Origin: Carposina sasakii
Taxonomy: Eukaryota; Arthropoda; Insecta; Lepidoptera; Carposinidae
Assembly (NCBI GenBank): GCA_014607495.2
Contig: CP053157.1
Span: 10,478,001-10,542,000 of the forward strand
Direction: 5' to 3'
Length of the DNA: 64,000 nt
Shown here: in pieces, positions 22,475-33,988 of the stretch
Layout: each line of letters begins with the position of its first letter
How positions within the stretch are numbered: position 1 is the stretch's first letter
Notes under the pieces: model-generated
Database searches by the model: none
What the model was told of the DNA's origin: nothing
Seen by the model: the letters and a program-made list of their open reading frames with translations, nothing else
Translations under genes and position numbers: made by a program

Positions 22475-22570
22475 ATTATTGGTCGAAAGGCAGATGTCAC
22501 ACCAGAAACGATAAGCAAGCGATACGCCTGCCGCTTGGAAGGCGCATGTCTTAACCACTGGGCTATTATG
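22475..22570 (-). repeat. SINE family A head fragment
   Basis: The minus strand has tagcccagtggttaagaca and gcgccttccaagcgg, the tRNA-like head of the SINE at 24571. It diverges before the B-box, so only the head is kept. Confidence 0.6.
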
Positions 22571-23802
22571 GTCGACTTTTCCAATGCCCTATATGAAAGC
22601 TTAAGTTGATTTTCAAGGCAGGATTACTCTAATCGGACAGTATATCAGGACTAGCACATTAGTTATTCTATTCTATAGAAAACTACCTTCTTAACGATGT
22701 ATCATTTATTTCGATTGGTGCCGATACCAGTTCCCATACTTCTGTGCCCATCATTCTTTATATAGACTATCTGATCTTTGAAAAAATCGGCCCCAAGTGT
22801 ATTTATTTATGCATCAGTCAATTTAGTCAGCGCTAATTTTAATTTTTTTGTAGCATCAAACTGCGAGAAACGATGATGAATGAAAGCACATCTCATGATT
22901 ATCTCGAACCAATTTATCGTTCCATATTATAACGTAAATTGAGTACCATTGAAAGTTATGTAATAAGTTACCTCTGGTCTGCCCTGGTATAAATTTCTCC
23001 GATACGCTCGATCTCAATCAAACTTCGTCGCCTTCGGCCGCAAACTTGTAAACAAACCCTAAGTTATGCAAAAACAGGGCTTTGCAAATAAGTAATTGTA
23101 GGTAGGTACATGGGTACCTATTTTGTACCTATAAATAGTTGAGAAATATTATTAGTCATGTTTGCTTATCACGTAATTTTTACTAGTTGGCTAGAAGAAA
23201 TCTCTGAGAGATGAGCTCGTCTTTATTTTTATTCAAAATGTATTTTCTGTATACAATAAAGAGAATAAAGAAATAAAGGCGCTTTGTTTTACTTAATAGG
23301 TACATACAGTTATGCAGTACGTTTGACATCAAGAAAATTACACTTCCCCAAAAATTATTCCATAAACACAGAAAATCCATGTTACTCAACTACCTACGTG
23401 TTTAAAAATAAATAAGAAAACACGTAAAAATTAAGGGTTCGCCAAGGTATTTCGGGGTAACTTTGAAAAGGCGTCTAATAAAGGCACGGCCCTCCGGATT
23501 ATCCAGCATTACCTCTTGCGGCGCATAATTTAACATGCCACTTCGCTGTCCACCCTCATCGGACCTAAAAAATGGCATTGGTCCTTGGATAATGATATGT
23601 CGTATTAGAATAAAGCCTTTAGAAACCTGCTGTGTTAGACTGTTTTATTTTGCATGTGAATTAAGGGAAAAAAGTGGTTTCGGAGTAGGTAACAGCTACG
23701 TATGTATGTAGGCATGTGTTGTACTAAACGTTTCCCATCATAACTGTACTTACATGAGTTTTCAAATACGAGTTCACAGATTTAACAGCGGAGAGTGTAG
23801 GG
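22571..23802. other. No gene recognised
   Basis: Mixed AT-rich DNA with no supported gene. A GC-richer tract at 22975-23050 has no repeat partner in this window. Confidence 0.4.
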
Positions 23803-23978
23803 CAGGGGTTCCCGAACTTTTTTCTCCTAGACTCTTTTAAAAGTTAACTGGTTCTGGTGGACCTCCTACACCACATACGAATTAATTGTTAACCCCCATT
23901 TTTTCACGTCAACGTAGAACCCCGTCAAGTCTTCTGTGAACCTCTGGGGGTCCACCTGGACCACCTTTGAAACCACTG
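23803..23978. mobile_element. hAT-like MITE (176 bp)
   Basis: The left end CAGGGGTTCCCGAACTTTTT is a typical hAT-superfamily terminus. The right end read inward is CAGTGGTTTCAAAGG, an imperfect match. The flanking octamers are gtgtaggg (23795-23802) and gtgttggg (23979-23986), 7 of 8 identical, fitting the 8-bp target duplication of hAT elements. It has no coding capacity. Confidence 0.65.
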
Positions 23979-23999
23979 GTGTTGGGCCTGGTGGTGGAC

Positions 24000-24066
24000 A
24001 AATATACATACATAGGACACGGCTGGGTTCCTGAAATGGGGTAGCTGGAACTGCCGTGTTTAGCAT
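24000..24066 (-). repeat. SINE-like family D fragment
   Basis: The minus strand reads ggcagttccagctacccca, tttcaggaacccagccgtg and a tatgtatgtat tail, matching the 3' part of family D. Confidence 0.5.
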
Positions 24067-24094
24067 AACTGGGGCAGATGTGAATCAGTTGAAA

Positions 24095-24133
24095 ATTTGA
24101 ACTTTCAAATTGTAACGTCTGATACAATTCAAT
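24095..24133 (+). repeat. 39-bp match to the 3' tail of the Penelope-like element
   Basis: tttgaactttcaaattgtaa, cgtctgatacaattcaata corresponds to 5442-5480 at 34 of 39 positions by eye. In the Penelope-like element this is the last part before the target duplication, so this may be an ultra-short 3' copy. Confidence 0.45.
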
Positions 24134-24570
24134 ACACTGCATTGCGTGTAAGCTACATTGGATCCACCCCATGTAGTGGATTTTGAATATTATTAGCGCT
24201 TCTCTAGCTTTATAGATGCACTTTAAATTCCAAAATAGTTCTGGTTATCATGTTAAATTTCAATATCGTGTGCACCGCATCACGGTGTCAGGAAATATAT
24301 GTGAATATTCGATCTTTTGTGTAGTTTATACTTGCACTGGTGCAAAGATATGTGCATTTTTAGAGTTGCTCACGCTCAGGCATTCTGATATCGTAGATAG
24401 CTATGTTTTCCCATATCTATTTGCTGAACCTGTATTGAATAATCGTGACATCTATGTTGTTTGGCAGTATAACTACGAGGATTACTCAGTTATTTTGTGG
24501 CATCATGACTAAAACGTATGAGTCTAAAATACATAGTTCGTTATGATACCTACATATTTTCGCCCAGTGA

Positions 24571-24760
24571 TAGCCCAGTGGCTAAGACGTGCACCTTCCA
24601 AGCGGGAGACGTAAGTTCGATCCCAGTCACGGGCCTGTACCTATGAATTTATTTTATGTAGCTTACTCGTCACTTAACTCGTGCCTCGGAAAGCACGTAA
24701 AACCGTTGGTCCTGCGCCTGATCTCTCTCCGGTCGTGTCGGCTTTCCGACCATCATCATC
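24571..24760 (+). mobile_element. SINE family A with 15-bp target duplication
   Basis: The head contains an A-box (tagcccagtgg) and a B-box (gttcgatccc) of a tRNA-derived promoter. The body continues tcacgggcctgtacctatga and cggaaagcacgtaaaacc, and the 3' end is a short ATC run. Direct repeats attttcgcccagtga at 24556-24570 and 24761-24775 bracket it exactly. Related copies are at 51484 and, 5'-truncated, at 44348 and 48820; those extend further 3', so this copy is a shorter variant. Confidence 0.85.
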
Positions 24761-24775
24761 ATTTTCGCCCAGTGA

Positions 24776-25229
24776 CGTGATTCATCTAAGTTATCGCCTA
24801 AAAAACACAAAATAATGTAAACAAAGATTTTGCCTATTCACTCTAGCTTTAAAGAGACCAATGTTGTAGTGGTCGGGAAATACATCTGGTGGTAATATGG
24901 TGGGTGATAATAACCTACTCCAATTCTAATATAGAATCTTCCACTCCTCGTAGCCCGACACACACTTGATAGCATTTTCTCAATTATGTCTTGTTATTGA
25001 TATAAACCTTCAATTTGATAGATTGAATGGAATCCACTTAAAAAGCAAAGATCTTCCTCAAGTTTTTTTTCTTATATTAACGTAGCTATTCTAAGCTTCT
25101 TTGGCAGATTTGATCTGAAGTAATTTCCTTTCGACCTCTGATACCCAAAATATTTATCATTGAAATACATAATAACATTTGGTTCTTCTTAATTTTTGTT
25201 AGTTTTAATGAAATTTGTTTATACATACT
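24776..25229. other. No gene recognised
   Basis: AT-rich, with no reading frame or repeat that I can support. Confidence 0.45.
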
Positions 25230-25350
25230 TGGGAATTCTCTCGGGTGATGACCTTGCAACTTGTCACTGATAACTACCTTCTATTCTCGCTATGCTAAAT
25301 GTGGCTGTGGGATGTTCCTTATGATCCTGTAATTCGGAAACACAGCCTGT
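25230..25350 (+). repeat. SINE-like family D fragment
   Basis: It contains cttgcaacttgtcactgat, tatgctaaatgtggctgtg, atgatcctgtaattcgg and cacagcc in family D order. Confidence 0.5.
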
Positions 25351-25403
25351 CTGACAGCTGTTTACCAGCTGTGATACGTTACATTTTGACCATTAGTGAT
25401 TCA

Positions 25404-25622
25404 AGGCTCGAGCACACCGGATGCGTATGCGTACACATAAGCGTAGACGTACACGTACCTTTGAGTTTAATGTATAGAACTGTCACCGCTTGACGTCTAT
25501 ACTTACGTCTACGCATACGCATCCGGTGTGCCCGTGCCTATACAGTTCCATATATTACAACTCAGAGGTACGTATCCGTCTACGATTACGTGTACACACA
25601 CGCATCCGGTGTGCTCGAGCCT
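25404..25622. mobile_element. Palindromic MITE, copy 2 (three modules)
   Basis: The ends aggctcgagcacaccggatg and catccggtgtgctcgagcct are perfect inverted repeats over 20 bp. An internal inverted module (cgcatacgcatccggtgtgc followed by ccgtgcc) sits in the middle. Candidate 3-bp duplication TCA at 25401-25403 and 25623-25625. It resembles copy 1 over its first 217 bp. Confidence 0.75.
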
Positions 25623-26524
25623 TCATACAAGCTTAGAATAAGTCTGTGGTACAGAAAACTAACAACGTTGCCGTATAATTCTTTCTGGTGGTAGGTACTA
25701 GAAACTTTAGAATGCGATGTTTTTTGTAATCACTACTGATTATGCCCAAATATTAATCACATAATTACTTTGATCATATATAATGCGCCCAAAAAAGCGC
25801 GTAAACCATTATTTTGTAAATATTTTTGTACATATTGTCACGTATTATCGCTGCCATCTGTACAAAAAGTACTTACTTTACTTTGTCCAACACTTTTTGC
25901 TTTTATTATCTTAGCATTAGCAAACGGTAGGTATAGTTTATTTCTATATTTAACATATTATACTGTTATTTTTATAATTAAATTTACTTAAAACTATTTT
26001 TTGTAATTAAATTAGAAAATATTGCATTTCACCTGTTGGATTTTACGTAAAACTTTGCACTATTAGGCAGTACTAAGTAATTGATTATTATCGACTAAAC
26101 AATTTATTGGAGTAAAGCGTGATAAAATACAATTTATCTTGCATTTAGTGCACAAAAGCAAAATAATTATCTCACTAACAAATTCTTGTTTATAGTAGGG
26201 AGGGACTCGTGGATAACTGAAACAAAATAAAAAATACAAATCATTAATAAAATTGTTAGTAAGTTTTTATTTCTAATCTGTAATACAACACTATCAAGTT
26301 TCTTTCTCGTTCTTCTTGTGCAGGATAGATATAATAGATATTAGAACTGGCGGATTATTATTTTGGCTTTAGTGCGTATTACGTATTTAGTTAGTTATAG
26401 TATTGCAATTAAATTTTGTAACATTGTTGAATACATTAAAATGTTTGCATGCTAAAATTTTTGGCGAAACAAAGATGGATCCAATAATGTAATAATAACT
26501 TTAGATTGACCCAATAAAAGACAT
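25623..26524. other. AT-rich DNA, no gene recognised
   Basis: The frame 25770-25991 is hydrophobic and AT-driven, with no recognised family. No shared repeats were seen. Confidence 0.4.
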
Positions 26525-26707
26525 CTTCACACCCGCAACTTCGTCCGCGTAGACTGTATAGAAAACAAAATGTCCAAATTAGCCGGGATAAAAATATTTT
26601 ACCGGGATAAAAATTAGCCTATGTGTTAATCCAGGGTGTCAGCTAACTCCATACCAACATCCATCCATCCATACTTACAAACTTTCGCGTTTATAATATT
26701 AAAAGGA
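26525..26707 (-). mobile_element. Helitron-like element
   Basis: The minus strand starts after an A with TCCTTTTAATATTATAAACG, then cgcgaaagtttgtaagtatg with a GGAT-repeat stretch. It contains tatcccggtaaaat and a degraded gacgaagttgcggg 3' region. The same general plan (TC start with AATATTATAA, late GC-rich hairpin region) is seen at 54745-55708. Confidence 0.5.
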
Positions 26708-26997
26708 TAAATCACTATTAAGTACCTATTTATTTTCCGTAAAAGAAACTATACGAATACGAAGTAAATATATTTCCCACCTTTAAGGGCTCACTATTTA
26801 CCTTGAAAGCGTAATAGCGCGTGATAAATGTTTACAAAACAATGGCATCGTAAAAACACCCCTAATACTAATAAATATTACGAAACATAAATGTTCCCCA
26901 ACACATAAGAGATAAACGAGTATTTGTACTAGGTACCAAGCGACCAAGCTACGCCATGATCATAGTTCCTGGGATTGACATTTAGGAATTATAGATT

Positions 26998-27062
26998 ACT
27001 AATATGATCTCCTTTATGATCTCGCAGTTCTGGCTACCTTATTTCGGGACTACAGCCGTGCA
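26998..27062 (+). repeat. SINE-like family D fragment
   Basis: It contains tttatgatctcgcagttctg, gctaccttatttcggga and acagccg. Confidence 0.45.
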
Positions 27063-27250
27063 GGTTAGCCGTTTTGGCCGCCCAAAACTTTGAAATGTTA
27101 AATTTTCATTATAATTGCTCCTCAAGTCTTATAAGTTATAACAATCAAAATGCTTTTAAAATCGACCTTGCTTCTAATTAGTTTTATCGAGTAAAAAGCT
27201 TGTTTTAAACCAAATCATCACTAGATCGGATACAATACTGTATTATATAT

Positions 27251-27692
27251 TGTGAACGATGATTACTCGTTGGCGCAGCAGTATATTCAGGATGCGGAGT
27301 CAAACATCGCAGTTGCTATGTAGAACTATTTATTTATCACTTATACAGTTAAAGCTGCTTCAGGCGATATAACATTCGGGGAAAGAAGCAGCAAGAAACC
27401 CGATTCGCCGTAAATAGATTATATCGTTGCAATGTTTTTAGATAGAACAGAGATCGAGCAGAGTAACGTCTTACAAACTCAACAGTCAAGAATAAAGTGA
27501 CACCATTTAGTTTCTACCCTGCTATTTATACAACCATCGCAACCTCCCAGAACAATATTGCAGGAGTCATAATAGCTACTTTTATAAAATATAGCCTTTA
27601 ATCAATTGACTTTATATAATAATAATAATTAATATTATAAGGTACGCTATATATTCATATGTATGATGTGGTGCTGACTGTAAACTGTAACA
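27251..27692 (-). repeat. LTR-like direct repeat, left copy
   Basis: It starts tgtgaacgatgattactcgt and ends tgactgtaaactgtaaca. Minus-strand reading gives TATA-like tatataaag and a later aataaa within gataaataaatag, a sensible LTR order. Confidence 0.75.
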
Positions 27693-27826
27693 CTCGGCCA
27701 TCCTGCATAAGCCGTGTCCCACGGCGCTCACTCTTAGTGGGTTGGACGAGGATCTGTAAAATAAAATTCACGCAGATTTCAGCTGTTCCCAATAAGTATA
27801 ATATCACACAAAAAAAGAACATTAAA

Positions 27827-28096
27827 TCACATAGACAGTGTCACATAGACAGCGTCATATGGACAGTGTCACATAGACAGCGTCATATGGATAGTGTCAC
27901 ATAGACAGCGTCATATAGACAGCGTCACATAGACAGTGTCACATAGACAGCGTCACATAGACAGGGTCACATAGACAGCGTCACCTAGACAGGGTCACAT
28001 AGACAGCGTCACATAGACAGCGTCACATAGACAGCGTCACATAGACAGCGAGCGTCACATAGACAGGGTCACATAGACAGCGTCACATAGACAACG
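27827..28096 (+). repeat. 14-bp minisatellite, about 19 units
   Basis: The unit is tcacatagacagcg with variants (tcatatggacagtg, tcacatagacaggg) and one 4-bp insertion near 28051. It is head-to-tail without spacers, so it is not CRISPR-like. It lies just inside the left LTR-like repeat. Confidence 0.9.
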
Positions 28097-28565
28097 TTAT
28101 AATAATTATGGAAGCACACTGTCGTTATAATGGCAGACCTGACAGTAAACTGCATTATTCTTTGTCTTCATCTTTTGCAAACGGGTAGGTATGCGATTCT
28201 TTCGTTTTGATTCGGGTACTTAAGTCTTATTTCATTTTTAACTGTGTGTACTATAAGTATTTATTTATCTACTTATTTGTAGAGTCAATTATTATAATCA
28301 TGCATTCCAAGTAGAGAAGTAGTAGCTGATCAATTATAGTGGGCGAACGAATCGCTTAAGTTTGGAGGGTTCACATAGTACATTTTTTTTTGGACAGAAG
28401 TTGGCTAACTATTTGGGGCTTATAAGTTCATTGTAATTAACTTTCTGAAGCTTGTAAAAGTACCTACGAGTATGTATAATATTTAAGTTATTATCCTACA
28501 CTGAAATTATTTTATTGTTTTGTTTATTCTATTTCCCCTTATTTTTTTAAAATATCATCGGTATA

Positions 28566-28705
28566 TCCAGCCAGATAGACTGATGACTTAAAGAATGGAG
28601 CTGGCAGTGATTTGACGACAAAATGGGAGATCAAGTAGTGTGACGTGCTCTGGTGGAGGCGTACATCCCGCAGTGGACTGCAATTGGCTGAAAACGATGA
28701 CGATT
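28566..28705 (+). pseudogene. RTE-type LINE 3' end fragment
   Basis: It contains ccagccagatagactgatga (the PARWTDDLK region of the RTE ORF) through tggaggcgtacatcccgcag, tggactgcaattggctga. It is degraded, with no open frame, and lies within the LTR-like element's interior. Confidence 0.65.
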
Positions 28706-29650
28706 CCCCCTTTTTGTACCTAACTAGAAGTATAATAATTGCAATAAATAGGTAGATAATTTATTCCTTTTTTCTATGGATAATTCAGACACAACATCGT
28801 CATATAGATCATACGTCACAAAGACACTTAATATTATTATTTTCGGTACAAGCATAGAGGAGAATAGCTGGAACAAGGTCGAAAACTCTAAGGTGTTTCC
28901 ATTTCTTAAGTAGGAGTAGATTCTTGTTTAGGAGACATAGATTGAATACATCACAATGTGGGTTATGTCACAGAGACTAAGTCACATATACAACATCAAG
29001 ACAAGTTCTACAGGTTTCAGTTAAAGCTCAGTGATAGACTTTACTTAGTTCTAGGCACTATTCATATCATTGTGTAATATACTTTCCTCAAACATAGCCT
29101 TAAACCAGTAAGTTTTAACATTCCCCGTAATTTTTCCTAATTATTTTATAAATTTTACTAGCTTCACATTGAAGTAATATTAGAAATCTAGAACTCAATT
29201 GAATAACCTTAATAAAAATTTTCTTACTAGCAGTATCTACGACTTGTTAACACCATGAACCGTAGGTACCTACTTCTCATATGGTACGTTATTATTCTAA
29301 GTGATCTACATTAGTCGAACTTATTGAAACTGCACCAGACTTTTGCAGAGGGACATTAAATTTGCTAAATATTTTCACGATGTTTTATTTATATTTATTA
29401 TGCTATTATGTTAGCATTATTATGTTAACTTCCTGTTGTATTATATCTATCATCGCAAAGTATTTCTATACTGTAATATGAATATTAATTTAACTACTAA
29501 GTTACAGTTCAGGTCTACACTGTTACATTTCATTGTAAAATTGGATTATTAAACCATATTACTAAACTGTATTTATTGCTAACCGTTGTGATTCAAACAT
29601 ATTCTTAAACTGCCTGGCTCATCTGGATTGTTAAACTGATTTTGTGAACT
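28706..29650. other. Interior of LTR-like element, nothing recognised
   Basis: AT-rich DNA in which loose ctaaactgt / ttaaact words already appear from about 29240, perhaps the decayed edge of the array described at 30420-31360. Confidence 0.4.
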
Positions 29651-29665
29651 TGTATTCATAAACTT

Positions 29666-29769
29666 GTATTCAAAATTGGTCAGAAGTGGCACCATGTGGT
29701 TCTAACGGCCCTTGGTGCTCTGCCTACCCCGTAAGGGATAAAGGCGTGATTATATGTATGTTATATGTA
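29666..29769 (+). mobile_element. SINE-like family C copy with 15-bp target duplication
   Basis: It reads caaaattggtcagaagtggc, accatgtggttctaacgg, ctctgcctaccccgtaaggg, ataaaggcgtgattatatg and a TATG tail. Direct repeats tgtattcataaactt at 29651-29665 and 29770-29784 show that it inserted by LINE-type retroposition into the interior of the LTR-like element. Confidence 0.75.
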
Positions 29770-29952
29770 TGTATTCATAAACTTTCTATACATTGCTGGG
29801 TTTTATTAGTATTGTTAACCTATTCTAAACAGTATTCCTAATCTGTAAACTTTAAATGCATTGCATTGTTTAACAGCATTGCTAACTACTTTGTATTTCT
29901 AAGGGACATCGCTTAATTGTATTTCTGAACTGCACCACTAAGTTACAGTGCT

Positions 29953-30415
29953 AAACTTTATTTTATTTATTTTATATCTTTTTATTTTATATTTATTTTA
30001 TTTAAATTTTGTATTTAAATTTATTTATTTATTTAAGTTTATTATAAATTTATTTATTTACTTAAATTTATTTTAATTTAACCATTTAATATTTTAAAGT
30101 TCATTTATTTATATGTTTAAATTTATTTATTTAAATTTATTTTCAATAATTTATTTTAAGTTATTTATTTATTAAAATTTATTTATTTAAATATATTTAT
30201 TTAAATTTATTTATTTAAATATATTTATTTAAATTTATTTATTTAAATATATTTATTTAAATTTATTTATTTAAATTTATTTAAATTTATTTATTTAAAT
30301 TCATTTATTTAAATTCATTTATTTAAATTTATTTATTTATTTAAATTTATTTTAAATGATTTATTTATTTAAATTTATTTTTAATTTATTTATTTATTGA
30401 TTTATTCTTCAAACT
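29953..30415. repeat. A/T-only low-complexity array (attt/aaat words)
   Basis: About 460 bp built nearly only of atttatttaaat-type words with irregular 8-14-bp period. It could form many alternative hairpins because atttaaat is self-complementary. It directly precedes the 25-bp array. Confidence 0.85.
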
Positions 30416-30419
30416 CAAT

Positions 30420-31360
30420 TGTTTAAACTGTACAGTTATCGGCATCTTATACTGTATAGTTAAGTTCACCTGCATCTCTAGACTGTATTGTTAACTGTAT
30501 CCTCAAACTATGTACTTAATTGCATCTCTAAACTGTATAGTTAACTGTGTAGTTAACTGTATCTCTAAACTATATAAATAACTGCAACTTTGAACTCTAT
30601 AATTAACTGCAAGTCTAAACTGTGTAGATAACTGCATCTCTAAACTGTAAAGTTAACTGCAACTCCAAACTGTATAGTAACTACAACCCTGAATTGTATA
30701 GTTAACTTCAACTCTAAACTGTTTGGTTAACTGCATCTCTAAACTGTTTGGTTAACTGCAACTCTAAAATGTATAGTTAACTGCAACTCTAAAATGTATA
30801 GTTAACTGCAACTCTAAAATGTATAGTTAACTGCAACTCTAAAATGTATAGTTAACTGCAACTCTAAAATGTATAGTTAACTGCAACTCTAAGCTGTATA
30901 GGTATAGTTAGCTGTACCTATATAGTTAACTGCAACTCTAAAATGTATAGTTAACTGCAACTCTAAAATGTATAGTTAACTGCAACTCTAAGCTGTATAG
31001 TTAGCTGTAACTCTAAGCTGTATAGTTAACTGCAACTCTAAACTGTATAGTTAACTGCTACTTTAAACCTAATCTGTATAATCAACTGCAACTTTAAACT
31101 GTATAGTCAGCTGCAACTCTAAACTGTATAATTAACTGAAATTCTAAACTGTATTGTTAGTATAACTCTTAACTGTATAGTTAACTAAAACTTTTACTAT
31201 ATTAGTTAACTGCACTTCTAATCGTAGTTAACCGCACCTCTAACTATAGTTAATTGTACTTCTAACTGTATCTCTATAGGTATATTGTTTAGTCAACTGC
31301 ATTTCTAACCTAAAAAGTGAACTGCATCTCTAGATAGTTTTACCAAACTTTATACCGTAT
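30420..31360 (+). repeat. Degenerate 25-bp tandem array (gttaactgcaactctaaa)
   Basis: The core from 30760 to 30890 has near-perfect 25-bp units (aaaatgtatagttaactgca, actct). Toward both ends the units diverge (tctctaaactgtatagttaa, ctgcatctctaaactgt) and traces extend to about 31580. The homogeneous centre with decayed edges suggests continued unequal exchange. Confidence 0.9.
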
Positions 31361-31579
31361 TATAACCGCATTGCTCAATTGCATAGCTAACTACACTGCT
31401 ATTTGCATTGTTAAACTGCACTAAAAAATTTAATAGGAAAACTGCATATCTAAACTAATAATTTCTAACCAACACTGTTGTGAACTTCAGAAACTCTAAT
31501 GTTTTAACGCATTGTTAGAGTGCATTATGAAATTGCATCGTTAAATTGTATCCTAAAATTGCACTAGCAAACTGTATTA

Positions 31580-33010
31580 CCAAGATGCATGGCATTATTA
31601 CGAGTGTACTACCTAATTTATCTATATACCTACTATAGAAACTAGGGTATCGTATTGCTATGCCGCATTTACCTTCCATTTCCTATTTATCACGATTGCT
31701 AATAACGGCATACCCGCTAAATATATAAGGATCAAATAATTATATTGTAGTTGCAATGAATACTAAATAATACTTTCGTGTGTCAGTACACATACTCAAT
31801 ATCATATTGTTTCTCAAAAGTCTCTTATCACCTTCCCAAATACTAAGCATGGCGTAGCAAGAAGATGCCAACAATCAAGCCCAGAAACATAAAGCCCAGA
31901 CAAAAGTCTCGCATTTATGCTACTACACCCCATGGTTTGAATCTATTGTAAGGTGAATATTATTCGTATCATATCTACACATAATATAATAAAACGGGTC
32001 GTAACTTATTATGATAACGACATGGATACACGAAAGCCGTATCTTGAAAAACTGTCATAAACTATTAGATTAAAGTTGCAAAATTCACACAGCATATTAA
32101 ACAAATTACATGTTTCGATCTTACCCAGAATAATCAGCTCCTGATACGCCACAATAGCCAGGTGCTCTTCTGTACGGCCCACAGATTACCCCCGTACGGC
32201 CCCAAGCGGTGGCGACGGTCTCCGGAAAAATAACCATGAACATCGATGCATATTAGATCATGAAACAAGAGAACATAATTTAGAACCAAATTATCTTAAC
32301 GATAATTACCCTAGTGTGGGTAGATTTCAAAGTACCTATATTTTAAATAGCATGTAAGTAAATTACTACAAAACTCCACGTAATAAAACATGTTTGCTGG
32401 TTTGCTGACAAAAATCTTCATTTTCCAACAGGACAAACCACCAATACAATCTACTTATGCATTTATAGTTTACATATTTTAGTATAACAATATTCCCGAT
32501 TATGGACTGACATTATTGTTTAAATTTAACTAAATAAATCTTGCTAGTCAAACATACCTGCAGTGGTAATTAAAACTTAATAACGGAACATTATTTGAAA
32601 TACTTAGGTACCCCAATAAAGTCAAACGCATAATAGATACATTTTGTAAAAAGATTTTTGTAAAAATTGATACGAATATTCTTTACGTACTGTTTGTGCA
32701 ACTAACATAGTTTTTCTTTCTGGTAGGTACGACATTTACGTACGGTAACCTACGCTAACCGTAAACTACACTAAAACAAAAATCACGTACCAACGGTACG
32801 GTATGAAGCAAGGATTTTGGTATAAGTATCCACATAAGCAGAGCTAACAAACAAATATATCTAACCTTTAAGTTGTGATGCGGAATCGGCTCCCACTGCA
32901 GATGGACATTAAAAGATCTTGACACTGGCGCTCTTAACAGTAACAGCAACAGCATGGAATTTAGGTAGTACAGCAGCATCATTGATTGGGTTCTAGTAAT
33001 TACATTGTCT
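31580..33010. other. Interior of LTR-like element, no recognised gene
   Basis: No domain is seen. The minus-strand frame 32755-32982 begins with a leucine run and is unrecognised. Confidence 0.35.
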
Positions 33011-33247
33011 TCATCTTCTTGTTTCTCCAGTTTCTTGTTGTTTCATGTTGAATATATTCCAGTTGTCCATAAAAAAAAAATTTCCATCCTTTTGTGTACA
33101 TTCTTCACCGATTTTGCCATGTTTCGCAAATCTTTTCTTGCAGTCGTCACCCGTGGGCAGGGCGGGTTTATTTTCCGGCATCCCACTTCTGAATTGTGAA
33201 CGATGATTACTCGTTGGCGCAGCAGTATATTCAGGATGCGGAGTCAA
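33011..33247 (-). CDS. Small ORF beside the primer-binding-like site; unrecognised
   Basis: A 78-codon frame, the longest near the start of the putative minus-strand element. From an internal Met it reads MPENKPALPTGDDCKKRFAK then HGKIGEECTQKDGN, charged and cysteine-containing, unlike the AT-driven frames nearby. Its first codons overlap the LTR-like repeat and the candidate primer binding site, so the real start would be the MPENK methionine near 33180. It could be a remnant of gag, a captured exon or chance. No known domain is recognised. Confidence 0.25.
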   Translation of the reverse strand: MTPHPEYTAAPTSNHRSQFRSGMPENKPALPTGDDCKKRFAKHGKIGEECTQKDGNFFFMDNWNIFNMKQQETGETRR

Positions 33248-33636
33248 ACATCGCAGTTGCTATGTAGAACTATTTATTTATCACTTATACAGTTAAAGCT
33301 GCTTCAGGCGATATAACATTCGGGGAAAGAAGCAGCAAGAAACCCGATTCGCCGTAAATAGATTATATCGTTGCAATGTTTTTAGATAGAACAGAGATCG
33401 AGCAGAGTAACGTCTTACAAACTCAACAGTCAAGAATAAAGTGACACCATTTAGTTTCTACCCTGCTATTTATACAACCATCGCAACCTCCCAGAACAAT
33501 ATTGCAGGAGTCATAATAGCTACTTTTATAAAATATAGCCTTTAATCAATTGACTTTATATAATAATAATAATTAATATTATAAGGTACGCTATATATTC
33601 ATATGTATGATGTGGTGCTGACTGTAAACTGTAACA
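33195..33636 (-). repeat. LTR-like direct repeat, right copy
   Basis: Identical by eye to 27251-27692 over 442 bp. In the preferred minus orientation this is the 5' LTR. Confidence 0.75.
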
Positions 33637-33988
33637 ATATTTTTTCGATTTTAATTAGTAAAGACTTTAGACTAGTACATCTCAGCAGACAGTTTGTAAT
33701 GTGTTCCGCACCAATTATCACTCTAAAAGCTACAAGAATATGTCACTTTTTTCTTTAAAACAGCTATTAGCTTTGTGTCTCGCAGCAATTTAGGTACCCT
33801 CTGCCTGTAACTTACCGTTACTCGTTGAGAAAACGAGCTGTTTACTAGGTGTTGAAGGAAATTGTTTACAACTTTGTTTTAAAAGTTTCCACTCTTTTCA
33901 TCTGAACACGTTACATGGGTACTTTTCCAACTTTTAAAATACGTAGTTACATTATGTTTCATATTTACATGTCAAAAATATTAAAGTA

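Larger units (their letters stand above)
27251..33636 (-). mobile_element. Putative non-autonomous LTR retrotransposon with tandem-repeat interior
   Basis: Two direct repeats of equal length (442 bp), identical by eye, lie at 27251-27692 and 33195-33636, both with TG...CA ends. The flanks share ATAT (27247-27250, 33637-33640), a weak 4-bp target duplication. Minus orientation is preferred because two bases inside the right LTR there is tcagaagtgggat (33192 down to 33180), a stretch matching what I recall as the 3' end complement of a leucine tRNA. The 5.5-kb interior has no gag or pol domain that I recognise and is largely satellite-like arrays plus LINE and SINE pieces. A segmental duplication of 442 bp is the alternative. 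Confidence 0.6.

Noticed and set aside
27827..28096. CRISPR-like array
   Set aside because: The 14-bp units are directly adjacent with no unique spacers, and the context is an insect genome.
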